In this document: piece by piece, positions 20,437-29,416 of the stretch
How the letters are laid out: each line of letters begins with the position of its first letter
Position numbering within the stretch: position 1 is the first letter of the stretch
Origin: Gonium pectorale
Taxonomy: Eukaryota > Chlorophyta > Chlorophyceae > Chlamydomonadales > Volvocaceae
Direction of reading: 5' to 3'
DNA: 29,416 bases
NCBI GenBank assembly: GCA_001584585.1
Contig: LSYV01000054.1
Location: 289,745 to 319,160 of the forward strand
Translations under genes and position numbers: made by a program
The notes under the pieces: generated by a model
Told to the model about the DNA's origin: nothing
The model's input: only the letters and a program-made list of their open reading frames with translations
Database searches by the model: none

Positions 20437-22375
20437 ATGGGAGAGCGGAAAGGTGGGTGTGTTCTCCGTGATCATGTGTGCCACGCGTCACAGCCACTGA
20501 GCTTCTAATGCGTGGGGTCTGACTAGCCCCGGGGTCCCTCGCACGGCCTGTCCGCTCTTGCTCTCCCTCACCCATGTGCTCCCTAACCCCCCTCATCCAA
20601 TCCACAGTTCTCAACAAATACTACCCGCCGGACTTCGACCCGGCGAAGCTGCCACGGGGCAAGCGGCGGGAGTCCAACGAGATGAAAGTGCGCATGATGT
20701 TACCCATGTCGGTCCGCTGCAAGACGTGCGGCACGTTCATGTACAAGGGGACCAAGTTCAACACGCGCAAGGAGGACGTCCTCGGGGAAGACTACCTGGG
20801 CATCCAGGTGTTTCGTTTCTACTACCGGTGTAAAAAGTGCGCCGCGGAGTTCTGCATGAAGACGGACCCAAAGAATGCAGGTGGGTGGGTGTGGCAGAAC
20901 GGCTGCCGCTCTGGGCGAAGCCGCCTAGGTGTGCTGCAGCGCTCGGGGCGGCGCAGGCAGGGCCTGTAGATTGTGTCTGTGTGCGAGTCTGGATGGGCGT
21001 GGGGATTCACGGTCTCGTTAAGCGGGCGGGTGTCTGGTTTTGCGATGGTGACGTGCGCTGCTGGGGCCTTTAAACGCGTGTATCGGGGCGCGGCGCACCT
21101 TGGGCGGGCGGATGAGGCACCTGGATGGCGCGTGCTGTGAACACACGGTTTGCAATCTTGGCTGCTATTCTATTGTTGCGGCATTTACAACAGCTCCTCC
21201 CGCACCAGCTCCGGTCGCAGCCCGCGCCATAACTGAGCATATGACACTTCCGTTCGCGTCGTACGCAGCCCGCATTTCGACCCTTCTACCCCTCAAACAA
21301 AAACATCATCGCCCTCCCCTCCCCTCCCAGATTACGTTCTGGAGCAGGGCGCCACGCGAAACTACGAGCCGTGGCGCGACGAGGAGGCCACCAAGGCGGA
21401 GGCCGTCGCCAAGCGCGAGGAGGAGGAGATGGGCAACGCCATGAAGGCGCTGGAGAACCGGACGCTGGACTCCAAGCGCGAGATGGACATCATGGCAGCG
21501 CTGGACGAGATGCGAGCGCTGAACGCGCAGCACTCGCGGGTCACCACCGAGCAGGCAGGTCGCGGCAGGCAGGCGGCTCGGGACAAAAGGCCATGTGCCC
21601 TCTGGTGGCTCTCCGTTAAGCGCGCCCCCCCTGGTGGCTATGACAAGGGCACTAGGTGTAGCAGTATGTGCATGGGATAGGAGATGGAAAGCCCGGGAGT
21701 GTTCACTTCCACCGGTCCCATAGTGAAGGCCCATCCCCCCACGAGCAGGCGCTGGCGGCGCTAAAGCAGGCGGCGGAGACTCAGGCGCTAGATGACGACG
21801 ACGCCGCCGACGTGGCTGCGTTCTACCAGCTGCGGGCGCAGGCGGAGGCGGGGGCGGCGGCGCGGCGGCTGCCGAGCAGCGACGAGGAGAGCGGCAGCGA
21901 CGGCGAGGCGGCAGCGGCCGTAGCAGCTGGGCGGGGTAACGGCGGCGCAGGCGCGGGGCCCAGCGGGAGCGGTGGTGCAGGGTCGAGTGGGAGCGGTGGC
22001 GCCGCGCTCTCTGGGCGTGGGGGCGGGCTTGAAGGGCTCAAGGGGCCAGCTGCGGCGCCCGGGGCGGGAGCGGGGGCGGCGGCAGGGGCGGGCACAGGGC
22101 CGAGAGCGCTGCCGCCGGGGTTGCCCAAGCCGTCCGTCAAGGTGGTGGTGAAGCCCAAGGCCGTGCCGCCACCCCAGCCGGCAGCGGCAACGGCAGGATC
22201 AGCAGGCGCGGGGCCAGTTGTGGCGGCTGCCGGCGGGAAGCGAGGGGCGGAGGAGGAGGCCGCGGCGGATGGCGCGAAGAAGCAGAAGGCGGCGGAGGGG
22301 GCGGCGCCGCAGGGCGGGGGATTGACGGGGCTGCTTGGCGTGTACGGCAGCAGCGGCAGCGACAGCGACTCGTAG
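20437..22375 (+). CDS. YJU2: Splicing factor YJU2 / CWC16 family (CCDC94-like)
   Basis: YJU2 joins the spliceosome with the Prp19-associated proteins and supports the first transesterification step. Four exons, 20437-20452, 20608-20880, 21331-21554 and 21749-22375, give 379 aa. The tiny first exon encodes MGERK, and the splice restores the family start (KVLNKYYPPDFDP). A zinc-binding fold is formed by C43-x2-C46 (RCKTCG) and C80-x2-C83 (RCKKC), with YKGTKFNTRKE and YLGIQVFRFYYR between. The block DYVLEQGATRNYEPW (from residue 97) and the helical MKALENRTLDSKREMDI follow. After about residue 200 the protein is a low-complexity Ala/Gly/Ser/Pro tail with a Lys-rich patch and the acidic end GSDSDS. 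The third intron appears to start with GC; a GT donor at 21540 would also keep frame but drops five residues (VTTEQ). The family call is firm. Confidence 0.94.
21555..21748 (+). other. Probable GC-AG intron 3 of YJU2
   Basis: Exon 3 runs to TTEQ (CAG ending at 21554) and exon 4 resumes ALAALKQ at 21749. The intron reads GCAGGT at its start and GAGCAG at its end. The GT three bases further on (21559) shifts the frame into a stop within about 20 codons. The other in-frame donor, GTCACC at 21540, is a poor match. Confidence 0.5.
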
Positions 22376-24013
22376 TGTCGCGTCTGGCAGCAGCAGCCGG
22401 GGCGACGGAGTTGCAGGTCCGGAGTCCCGTGTTAGGATCCCATCCGACCCGGGCCCGATCCTCAGTGCACGGGCGGTGTGCAGAGGGTCGTGAGCCGTCG
22501 CACGGTGCAGGCTCACATGGCTTGTAGGGCCGTCTCATTCGGGCCTCGCAGCGACTGTGCACGGTGTCGTCCACCCCCCGCTGTGCTGTTGTGGGTGACG
22601 GGATTGCCTGTCGCAGGCCCGATGTATGTTGGCGGGCACGGCGCTGCCATTGGCCACCGGGGGCCTCCCAGTTTAACTTCTGAATCGCTTTTTGTTTGGC
22701 AACCTGTTTGATTCGACGTTGCTGATCATGCATTGACTTGGCGGTTGGCACCATCTTACGGGAGCCAAGTACCAGTTCAGGCATCGAGGCGGGCGCGCTT
22801 GGGGCTGCGCGACTGGTTCCTGCGCAGCGCAGCCCGCGGGGCGCAGGTGCAAGTGGCGAGATTGGATAAGCGTGCCACCGCACTGGCAGCATGTGTATCG
22901 CCTGGGTTCCCCGCCAAGCCGGGACAGAAGGTGGAGTTCGTTCGGGCGTTGCATTTCGGGGTAGGACCTGCACGTACGGCGTTCCACTCGGTGCTTTTGG
23001 CGTTTGGTTGCATGGGTGTTGGCCGCGGCTCGGCTTTCTCCGTCCGTTGGATTTTGCGGCCAATAAGTGCAGGGCTGGGAGGGAGGGAGACGAGCACGGC
23101 ATGTGGGTAACGAACGGGGCGGCGGGCCTCGCACCCCGAAAGATCACCCGGCTGCTGGGCGGGGCTGTCCAGAGGCCGCCCCAGCCGGTGGGCTTCGCGC
23201 CCCGGAGCGCAGGGGGGAGCCTGACGTGCTCTCGTACCTGTCTCGTACCTACGCGAGATGTGCCGGTGTACGTACGGCATGTGCGCCTCAACGCCTTCCC
23301 CGTTTCTGGTTCTCTTTTTTTTCAACGATGTCATGTTTCCGGCTGGTGGATGCCGCGAGCGGTTGCGCATGTGTATACTGGTGCCTCAGCGGTCGGCACC
23401 CATCAACGGCTCGGGGTTGGCTGAGCTTTCCAGGAGCGTAACAAGAATGGCACGGCCGTCGCATGCACATGACGGGGTACCACGCTCGCTCGCTTGGGAC
23501 GTTGGGGGCTACCCAGACCACGTCCAGCGGCTTGGCACGCGGGCCGGGCCGCAGGGCCCGTGTCGTTCGTGTAAGCACGGAGCTGCTTGCTGCAGATTGC
23601 AGGTGCCGTATGTTGCCAGCAGCTGTCCCCGGGTCCGGGGAGGTGGGAGGACCGTTCCAAAATGGACGCTGTGGGGCTGCGCGCTCCCTTCACGCGGAGG
23701 AGTCAGGAGCGGACGAAGTTTGCGGAGCGCCGGAGTCCGTGGGCGGCGTCGTGGCCACATGCTGGGTGCGAATGGGGAAGGCATTTGACGGAGCCCCCGC
23801 CCAGACATTGGAGATGGATGGCGGCGTTGGACTGCGGTGTGAGCTCGGTGTGAGCCGTTGGTTACGGTGCCTCCCTAAGTATGGCCACCCTCCGCCTCTA
23901 CGCTGACGTGCGCTGAGCCAACCCAACCAACAAGCGCAGGAAGGACAGCAGAGCGTACGGGAGCCTGTGCAGCGCGGCGGCAGCTCACTCCCGCCTTCCC
24001 GCCGGCACCTCGT
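22376..24013. other. Gene-poor stretch after YJU2
   Basis: No exon of a recognisable family was found on either strand. Open frames here are short and mutually overlapping, as expected from GC-rich DNA. The stretch holds the YJU2 3' UTR; the first TGTAA on the plus strand is at 23570. Confidence 0.45.
23570..23574 (+). terminator. First TGTAA word after YJU2
   Basis: This is the only TGTAA seen on the plus strand in the 1.2 kb after the YJU2 stop. If used, it gives an unusually long 3' UTR of about 1.2 kb. A variant signal nearer the stop is equally possible. Confidence 0.3.
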
Positions 24014-24143
24014 CTAGGCACTGCCCTTGGCAATCTGGCTGCAGGTCTTGGCGCAGGAGCGGCACATGTCCGCCCACTTGCAGGCGTCCTTGCCGCCGCC
24101 CTCCGCCGCTCCTATCACGGCTCCGCGCAGGCTTCACACACCT
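24014..24143 (-). pseudogene. Cysteine-rich fragment resembling a four-helix-bundle copper-binding protein (DUF326)
   Basis: On the minus strand the words VCEACAE (24142-24122) and, in another frame, CKWADMCRSCAKTCSQIAKG followed by TAG at 24016-24014 lie next to each other. The spacing of cysteines (C-x5-C-x2-C-x3-C) and the end just after the last Cys-helix recall DUF326/Csp-type proteins, which bind Cu(I) through Cys-lined helices. The two pieces are in different frames with no room for a normal intron, so this looks like a broken relic, or the last exon of a gene whose other exons were missed. The family call is tentative. Confidence 0.28.
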
Positions 24144-24815
24144 GGTCGGCGCGCAGGGACTTAGGGTAAGCACGTACCGATTCACGCGTGCGCCACACAT
24201 GGATGCGAGGAAACGGATGCGATGCGCTGGGCGAGGTTCTGACCAGACGCGGCTTTCAACTGTCGGCGTGGCACGTGCCCCGACGCACCCGGCAGCATCC
24301 AGCATGGCTCGTACAAGCCCGCTGCGCCTCCTCCTCCGCGGTGTGTTTTGAGGCTGCGGGTTACCCGTGTACTTGGTGACACTCGACACCAGGGGACCAC
24401 TCTCCCCTCACGAACTCGTTCGGAATCGTTCGAAATCATTCCCCTGTTCGGAATGAACCGGAAGGGCCAGGGGCATGAGAGGTTTATCGTGGGCTTCGGG
24501 TACGGATTCATGGTGCTCTTCTATGTGTCTGCTTGGTAACCGTCTGACACGGTCTGACGCACCACTCGTATTGGGTTTAGGGACTGTTCCGTTGGTTGGA
24601 TTTGGGTATTGGGCTCGCCTGGAAACAAATGGAAGATAGATAAACCTGAATTGGTTGTTTTTAAATTTGCACTTCGCTCAGGCTTACCCGCCGGCGGAAG
24701 ACGGGGAAGGCAGAAAGGCGGGACGCGACTGACAACCGACATCGCAACCGTCTCTTTCTCCGAGGTCCGAACCAAGTGGAATCGTGTTGCATACTGAAAT
24801 TTATTTAAATCTCGC
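24144..24815. other. Upstream intergenic region of the wall-type protein gene
   Basis: No gene was recognised. The part near 24410-24470 contains repeated and inverted copies of GTTCGGAAT-like words. The last 40 bases before the TATA box are very AT-rich, with ATTTATTTAAAT at 24799-24810. It is likely promoter-proximal sequence for the gene starting at 24967. Confidence 0.4.
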
Positions 24816-24822
24816 TATATAA
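24816..24822 (+). promoter_or_regulatory. TATA box of the REJ-like/PPSP protein gene
   Basis: TATATAA follows a local AT-rich tract in otherwise GC-rich DNA and lies 151 bases before the chosen ATG. Transcription would start near 24845-24850, giving a leader of about 120 bases. Confidence 0.55.
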
Positions 24823-24945
24823 CCAAATGTCTGCTGCTCATAGTCTGCGTCGTTGAAACGACGGGGCATTTCACATTACCATCCTCACAGTCTCTATTCA
24901 TCTAGACGACGAGCCTATACTGAACCTAGACTTCTTCCGACAAAC

Positions 24946-24954
24946 ATGACGTAG
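24946..24954 (+). promoter_or_regulatory. Minimal upstream ORF (ATG-ACG-TAG)
   Basis: The first ATG after the TATA box starts a two-codon ORF ending 12 bases before the main ATG at 24967. Very short uORFs of this type can reduce initiation at the following start codon. Whether it lies in the transcript depends on the true start site. Confidence 0.4.
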
Positions 24955-24966
24955 TTAGCTCGGCAT

Positions 24967-27900
24967 ATGCTGGAGACCGGACGAGGGAGCCGTGATGGCC
25001 GGGCGCCCGAGGCACGCAATGTCATGCGGTCAGCCGCGGGACTGGACTCACCTTGCTGGATTTTTCTGGTGCCGCTCCTGTTGCTCAGTGTCGGAGGCGC
25101 GATGGTTGGGCTGCGTGCGGCGCCAGCGGGCGTGCAGCAAAGTGCTTCCCTGCTGGCGACAGCGCGCCTTCGACTCGAGCAGGCTTATGGACCCATGATT
25201 GCTGTGAACCAGAACTATGTCGCAGCATCCTCGGTTGCGACGTGCCCTGGCCATAGATCCGGCGGTCTAATGTTGGTGTGCACCGCGCTTGCCGTGGCTA
25301 TGGCCACGGTGATTGCCTGGGCCGTTGCCGCCGCGGCGGGGCAGGGGCATGCAGGCAGTGGCAGCCCCCGCCAAAGGCGGAGCGCGCCTATGGCACCGGC
25401 TGCCGGAGAAAGGCGGCAGTCTTGCCGGCCGGCGCGCTCGCAGTTGCAGTTCTTGCCACGCGCGGCCAAGACAGCGCTAATGCTCGTGGCATGCCTCGCA
25501 GCTGCGCCGGCGCTTGCCAACACACAGACCGTCAACATCCCAAGCGTTACGGTGAGCCCGCAGAGTCAATTTGCTGTCAGCCATTTGCGTATAAGTTTCG
25601 ATTCATGCTGCTCTGCCTTAAGCACATGGAGCGTCGGCCCGGTCCGCACGCCCGGTCAAGCCCGGTCCGCAAAGGGGCTCCCGAAGGATCACCTGGCATG
25701 CGCCCGCCAAGCCACCGCGGAGGGTTCACGGCCCTCCCGCCGACGCCATTCCTAGCGGAGGAAGTGGAAATTCTGCATGGCTGGACCACCTCGTTACGCC
25801 CGCTCCCTTCCTCGGATCCAACCCGCAGATCAGCGTGCCCCAACAGGCGCTGGCCCGGTCGGCCGACGGCTACTGGTTGCTGGCCGAAGGGTTGTCCCCG
25901 CGGGTGGAGTTTGCCGTCTCCAGCTCGGGAACCAACCTGCAGTTCAATCTGTTGCTCTGGTACGGTTGCGGGCACTGTAACTGTCGCTGTAAGCTTACGG
26001 GCGCACGTGTGCACGCCACGCCGCCGTTTCTGCCGTGCCCGAGCCCGGGACGAACGGCGGGGCTACACGGCGTGACGCATGTGGCGTGCAGGGGTACACA
26101 TGGCACGAGCGAATGGGTACTGCGTCCAGCAAATCAGGGGCAGCGCAGCAGGGTGGTCAGTGACGTGCCTTTGGTTTGTACCGCGTGTACGGCGTGTCGT
26201 AGCGTGCGGTGTGTACTGCGTGGGCCCGTGCGCCGCCTTCGTATCTGGCTTTAATGTCCGGGGTGCATTCCCTGGGCAGACGCAAGGCTGCTTTGCCGGA
26301 TCAGCCAGAGGTGCGATCAACCGCCCTCACTTCCCCCTTTTCATAACACCTGCAGGTATCGCTACCCTTTTACCTCAGGCAACGGACCCCTGTGAGTGGC
26401 AAGCTGAGGCCATTGTTGGATTGAGGGCCTACTAGGGGTGGGAAGCAAACCTCACACTTTGCAGTCCTGGGGCCTCCAGCAGTTGGCTCCAGTGGCGATG
26501 CAGGGGCCGGGCGACAGACCGTGACTGCTGCACCCCCCCCCCCTGCACGGCCCCCACTCTGCGCCACTGCAGGAAGAAGAGCGGCAGCGGAGCCGCGCTG
26601 GCCCTCGCGGGCGACACCTCCAACCCGCTGATCACCGGTGCGTTGCATTGAGGGGTGGGGTGCCCCCCCCCCCAAGCAAAGTCCCCCGCATCGTGCGCCG
26701 TTCCAGCGACCAAACCGCCCTGACCGCTGCCACCCGCCCACCCTGCCATCACCTGCCCGCGTTCAACGCACAGGCGGCAACGTGCAGTCGGTGCCCTTCA
26801 CGGTCACAAACGAGACGGGCGTGGTGGCGGCCGGCGGCGGCATCGCCACCGGATGCTATGTGGTGCTGGTGGTGCTGGTGACTCCGGGGACCATTACCAC
26901 CGTCGGCTCGTCGGCTGGCACGGGAGTGCGCGTGGGCAGCCCGGCGGCCGCAAGCTGCAGCAGCATCGTCAATGTGCCGCCAAACTGCGATGTGCAGCAG
27001 TGAGTACAGGCAGCCCCACGACCGGCGGTCCCCACGAGCGGCTTACAACACACAAAGGCGCGCAACACCGTACGGACATATGGACCAGGGTGTACGGGAC
27101 GTATGGGGCGCGTTTGATGCTCTGCCCGCGGCTGCTGAGCACGGATGGGCGGGCATGCGTGTATGTGTGTGTGGGGGGGGGGGAGACTTGGGACTACGCG
27201 TGGAAGGCACGGCTCAGGGGCCGGTGCTTGCTGTCGGCAATCAAGCCAGAGCGCCGATCGCGTATTCAACTCGGGCTGTGGGGCGGTCCCTGCCTACCGG
27301 TGCAGCCCTGTCCCCCCACACGGTCCATGCCGCCCCTTCTCGCGCCGCCAGGTTCTTAATCACGCCGGCGCCCTCGACGGGCTCTGTGCTGGGAGGCAAC
27401 GCCGTGTTCAACCAGCCCAGCAGCGGCAGCTGCCACGCCCTGGCATTTAACGCCAATGGCGGCTGCTCGGATATGGAAGGCGAGACCCTGCTGTTGCGGC
27501 TTGCGGCGTGGGGCTGTATGAGTTTATCCATTGCAAGCAAAGCGCCGCTGTATCCACAGGCATGCTCTTTTTGCTGGTGCGCTGCCGCGCTCACGGGGCT
27601 CTCGCCCCGGGTTCCATGGCCCCCAACCTGCCATCCCCGTTGTGCCCAGCCTGCCCTGCCCCATCCTACCCCACTCTGCCCCATCCCGCCCTGGCACAGG
27701 CACCACCCTGAACTACCGCTGGGATGCCTTCCCGTCGGGGAGCTCCACCGCCTATGCCACCAAGCTCGGCATCAGCGTCAGCTTCATGACCGGACTGCCC
27801 GGGCTGGAGCTGCCGGCGGGTGCGTGACGGGGCGGGAGATGATGAAGAAGGAAAACGGGTCGGGGTGGGAGGGTGTTGTGGGGAGTGGGCGACGCGGGGA

Positions 27901-29416
27901 AGTGGTGGCGGTTTGAGGCGGATGTGGCGGTGGGTGCGAACATATGCGGAGCGGATCGGGTTCGCGGCACTGAGTGAGCACGTGCGAATTGCACGCGCTG
28001 AGCAACGTGCCTACATGGTGTAATGCATACAACCTACATGTTGGGGGAAACGGTTCAACGGTCAGAAGCCCGAGCTACGGTTCCCTCCTTCAATTCGTAA
28101 CGGGACATGTTCCGCCCTGGGATGGTGTTAAGGGAGAATTTGTATGGAGGCTTCAAGTTTGGGGCATCCGCCACGTGATGGGACTTGGGTCTGGGCACCC
28201 CTGCCCATCCCATCACGTGATGCACTCATCGCCTATAGCCTGTCCGTACATCACAACAGCATATGGACCGCAGGCCTAACCATTTAAACCTATCATGAAA
28301 ACGCCGAATCAAGGGAGCCTTCGATAGCAAGTGACTGCTTGCTGCGCCCCGTGCGTGCGCCATCGCATCGTATACGGCTTTGCTCGTTGGGCCGTGGGCC
28401 ATTACGGTCGCATAATCTGTGCATACTGCGTCCCACAGGCAACTGGACCGTGGTGCTGACCGTCACCGACTCCCCCGCCAACGCGTCGCTCACACTGTCC
28501 AAGACGCTCAGCTTCAACAACGTGAGTGCGTGTATCCAAGGTTCCTGCACGGATGCCTGTTTCCCTCGCGCTTTGTGACCTTGGGGGGAGGGGTGACCGT
28601 GGGCCGTACGGCACGGCCCACCGCATAGATGTCACTTGTCCCTGGTTCATTTTGGTACGTGCATCGGCGTTTGCCCCCCTCTAGTTCGTTGCTTACTGAG
28701 CACGCCCTGCTCGTGCCGCGACAGATTATCATCGGGCAATGCAACATCAATTACGCCCCCACAGCGCCGACCCTCACGTCGTCGCCGTCGTGCAGCAACA
28801 GCATAACCGTAACCGCCAGTTCTACCGACGCTAACGGTCACCAGCTCCAGTACAACTATGCGCTGCTGAATAGTGGCGGTACAACGGTCAGCAACAGCGG
28901 ATTTACGTCGGCGACCTCGGTAACCTATGCGACTGCTGCAGCCGGCGGCATCACGGCCTCCGGGACGTACACAGTGCAGGTTGGTACGGTACGATACGGC
29001 ACGGTGAGGTACAGTAGTTAGGGAGCTTCGCGAAAATGGCGACGCGATAGACGTCGCCGGAATCCGGGCACGGTGGACACATACTAGATCAGCGACCCCA
29101 TGAAAGACGGTCCGAAGATGATATCCCGTTTGGAGAACGGCTAGGGACGAACAGTGACGCAGATGCTCGAGTCTGCCCAGATAATAGCATCGACTGATGG
29201 TCCTGAACGGCGCTGCTTTGTAGGTGACCGCTCGGGACAACACACCGACGCCGCTCGTGTCCTCTGTATCGTCTATCACTATTACACTAGGGAGCTGTCC
29301 ACCTCCGCCGCTGCCACCAAGCCCGGCCCCTCCTTCGCCGCTGCCACCAAGCCCGGTCCACCCATCGCCGCTGCCACCAAGCCCGGCCGCTCCTTCGCCT
29401 CAGCCACCAAGCCCAG
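24967..29416 (+). CDS. Secreted or wall-associated protein with REJ/PKD-like modules and a PPSP region (partial)
   Basis: Nine exons, 24967-25551, 25829-25959, 26573-26637, 26774-26999, 27352-27479, 27700-27819, 28439-28521, 28725-28979 and 29224 to the edge, join in phase (595+ residues). Exon 1 has three hydrophobic stretches (about 30-50, 100-125 and 171-185); the last looks like a signal peptide (MLVACLAAAPALA), so translation could also begin at Met172. Residues 196-335 are Ser/Thr/Gly/Val-rich with few charges. From about 337 to 446 and 447 to 550 two beta-sandwich-like units follow, with LNYRWDAFPSG, GNWTVVLTVTDS, LQYNYALLNSGG and SGTYTVQVTARDN, the style of REJ/PKD repeats. The last exon turns into a PPSP-type hydroxyproline-rich region, typical of volvocine extracellular matrix glycoproteins. 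No specific family name can be given. Exon 1 and the long intron 25960-26572 are the least certain parts. The gene continues beyond the window. Confidence 0.68.
27480..27699 (+). other. Possible GC-AG intron 5 of the REJ-like/PPSP protein gene
   Basis: Ending exon 5 at 27479 with donor GCGAGA joins DMEG directly to TTLNYRW, the usual contiguous form in REJ/PKD-like modules. The alternative GT donor at 27516 (GTATGA) also keeps frame but adds twelve residues, including the hydrophobic LLLRLAAWG, in the middle of the module. Confidence 0.45.
29311..29416 (+). repeat. 30-base tandem repeat coding for PPSP motifs
   Basis: Units start at 29311, 29341, 29371 and 29401 (the last cut by the edge) and share ctgccaccaagcccgg. 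Each encodes a ten-residue block beginning LPPSP, with variants such as PAPPSP, PVHPSP and PAAPSP. Differences are mostly single bases, so the array is recent and in frame. It probably extends beyond the window. Confidence 0.9.

Noticed and set aside
22137..23291. 384-codon minus-strand frame over the YJU2 tail and downstream
   Set aside because: Its N-terminal part has no recognisable motif and its end is the antisense of the YJU2 low-complexity tail. No splice or homology support was seen.
1..29416. CRISPR arrays, tRNA or rRNA genes, bacterial operons, intact transposons
   Set aside because: No spaced direct repeats, cloverleaf or rRNA-like segments, transposase or reverse transcriptase motifs were seen. 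The window is intron-rich nuclear DNA.

Overview
The window looks like nuclear DNA of a chlamydomonadalean (volvocine-type) green alga. The signs are high GC, genes broken into many short exons, introns of roughly 100-900 bases with CAG-type acceptors, TGTAA polyadenylation words, Ala/Gly/Pro/Gln-rich disordered insertions in otherwise conserved proteins, and a secreted PPSP-rich protein. The species cannot be read from the sequence. No rRNA, tRNA, CRISPR array or intact transposon was recognised.

Layout. (1) 1-3179, minus: 5' half of an auxin-efflux-carrier-type membrane transporter, running off the left edge. (2) 3180-4361: intergenic. (3) 4849-14000, minus: complete 16-exon FO synthase, the fused CofG/CofH radical-SAM enzyme that makes the deazaflavin 7,8-didemethyl-8-hydroxy-5-deazariboflavin. 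(4) 14001-14696: shared upstream region. (5) 14697-16400, plus: complete 7-exon EB1 microtubule plus-end protein. (6) 16401-18052: region between convergent genes. (7) 18053-19959, minus: complete 8-exon LIKE-COV (DUF502) membrane protein. (8) 19960-20436: shared upstream region with a TATA-like word. (9) 20437-22375, plus: 4-exon YJU2/CWC16 splicing factor. (10) 22376-24815: long gene-poor stretch with a small cysteine-rich fragment. (11) 24967 to the right edge, plus: secreted or wall-associated protein with REJ/PKD-like beta-sandwich modules leading into a PPSP-repeat region.

The exon models were built by hand. For all complete genes, phases agree at every junction and the exon sums are multiples of three (FO synthase 1110 aa, EB1 277 aa, COV 267 aa, YJU2 379 aa). 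Three junctions fit best with GC-AG rather than GT-AG introns.

The genes do not form a pathway. They are ordinary neighbours, arranged as two head-to-head pairs (FO synthase/EB1 and COV/YJU2) and one tail-to-tail pair (EB1/COV). The most distinctive gene is the eukaryotic FO synthase. FO is known as the antenna chromophore of some algal photolyases and cryptochromes, so this gene probably serves light-driven DNA repair or light sensing.
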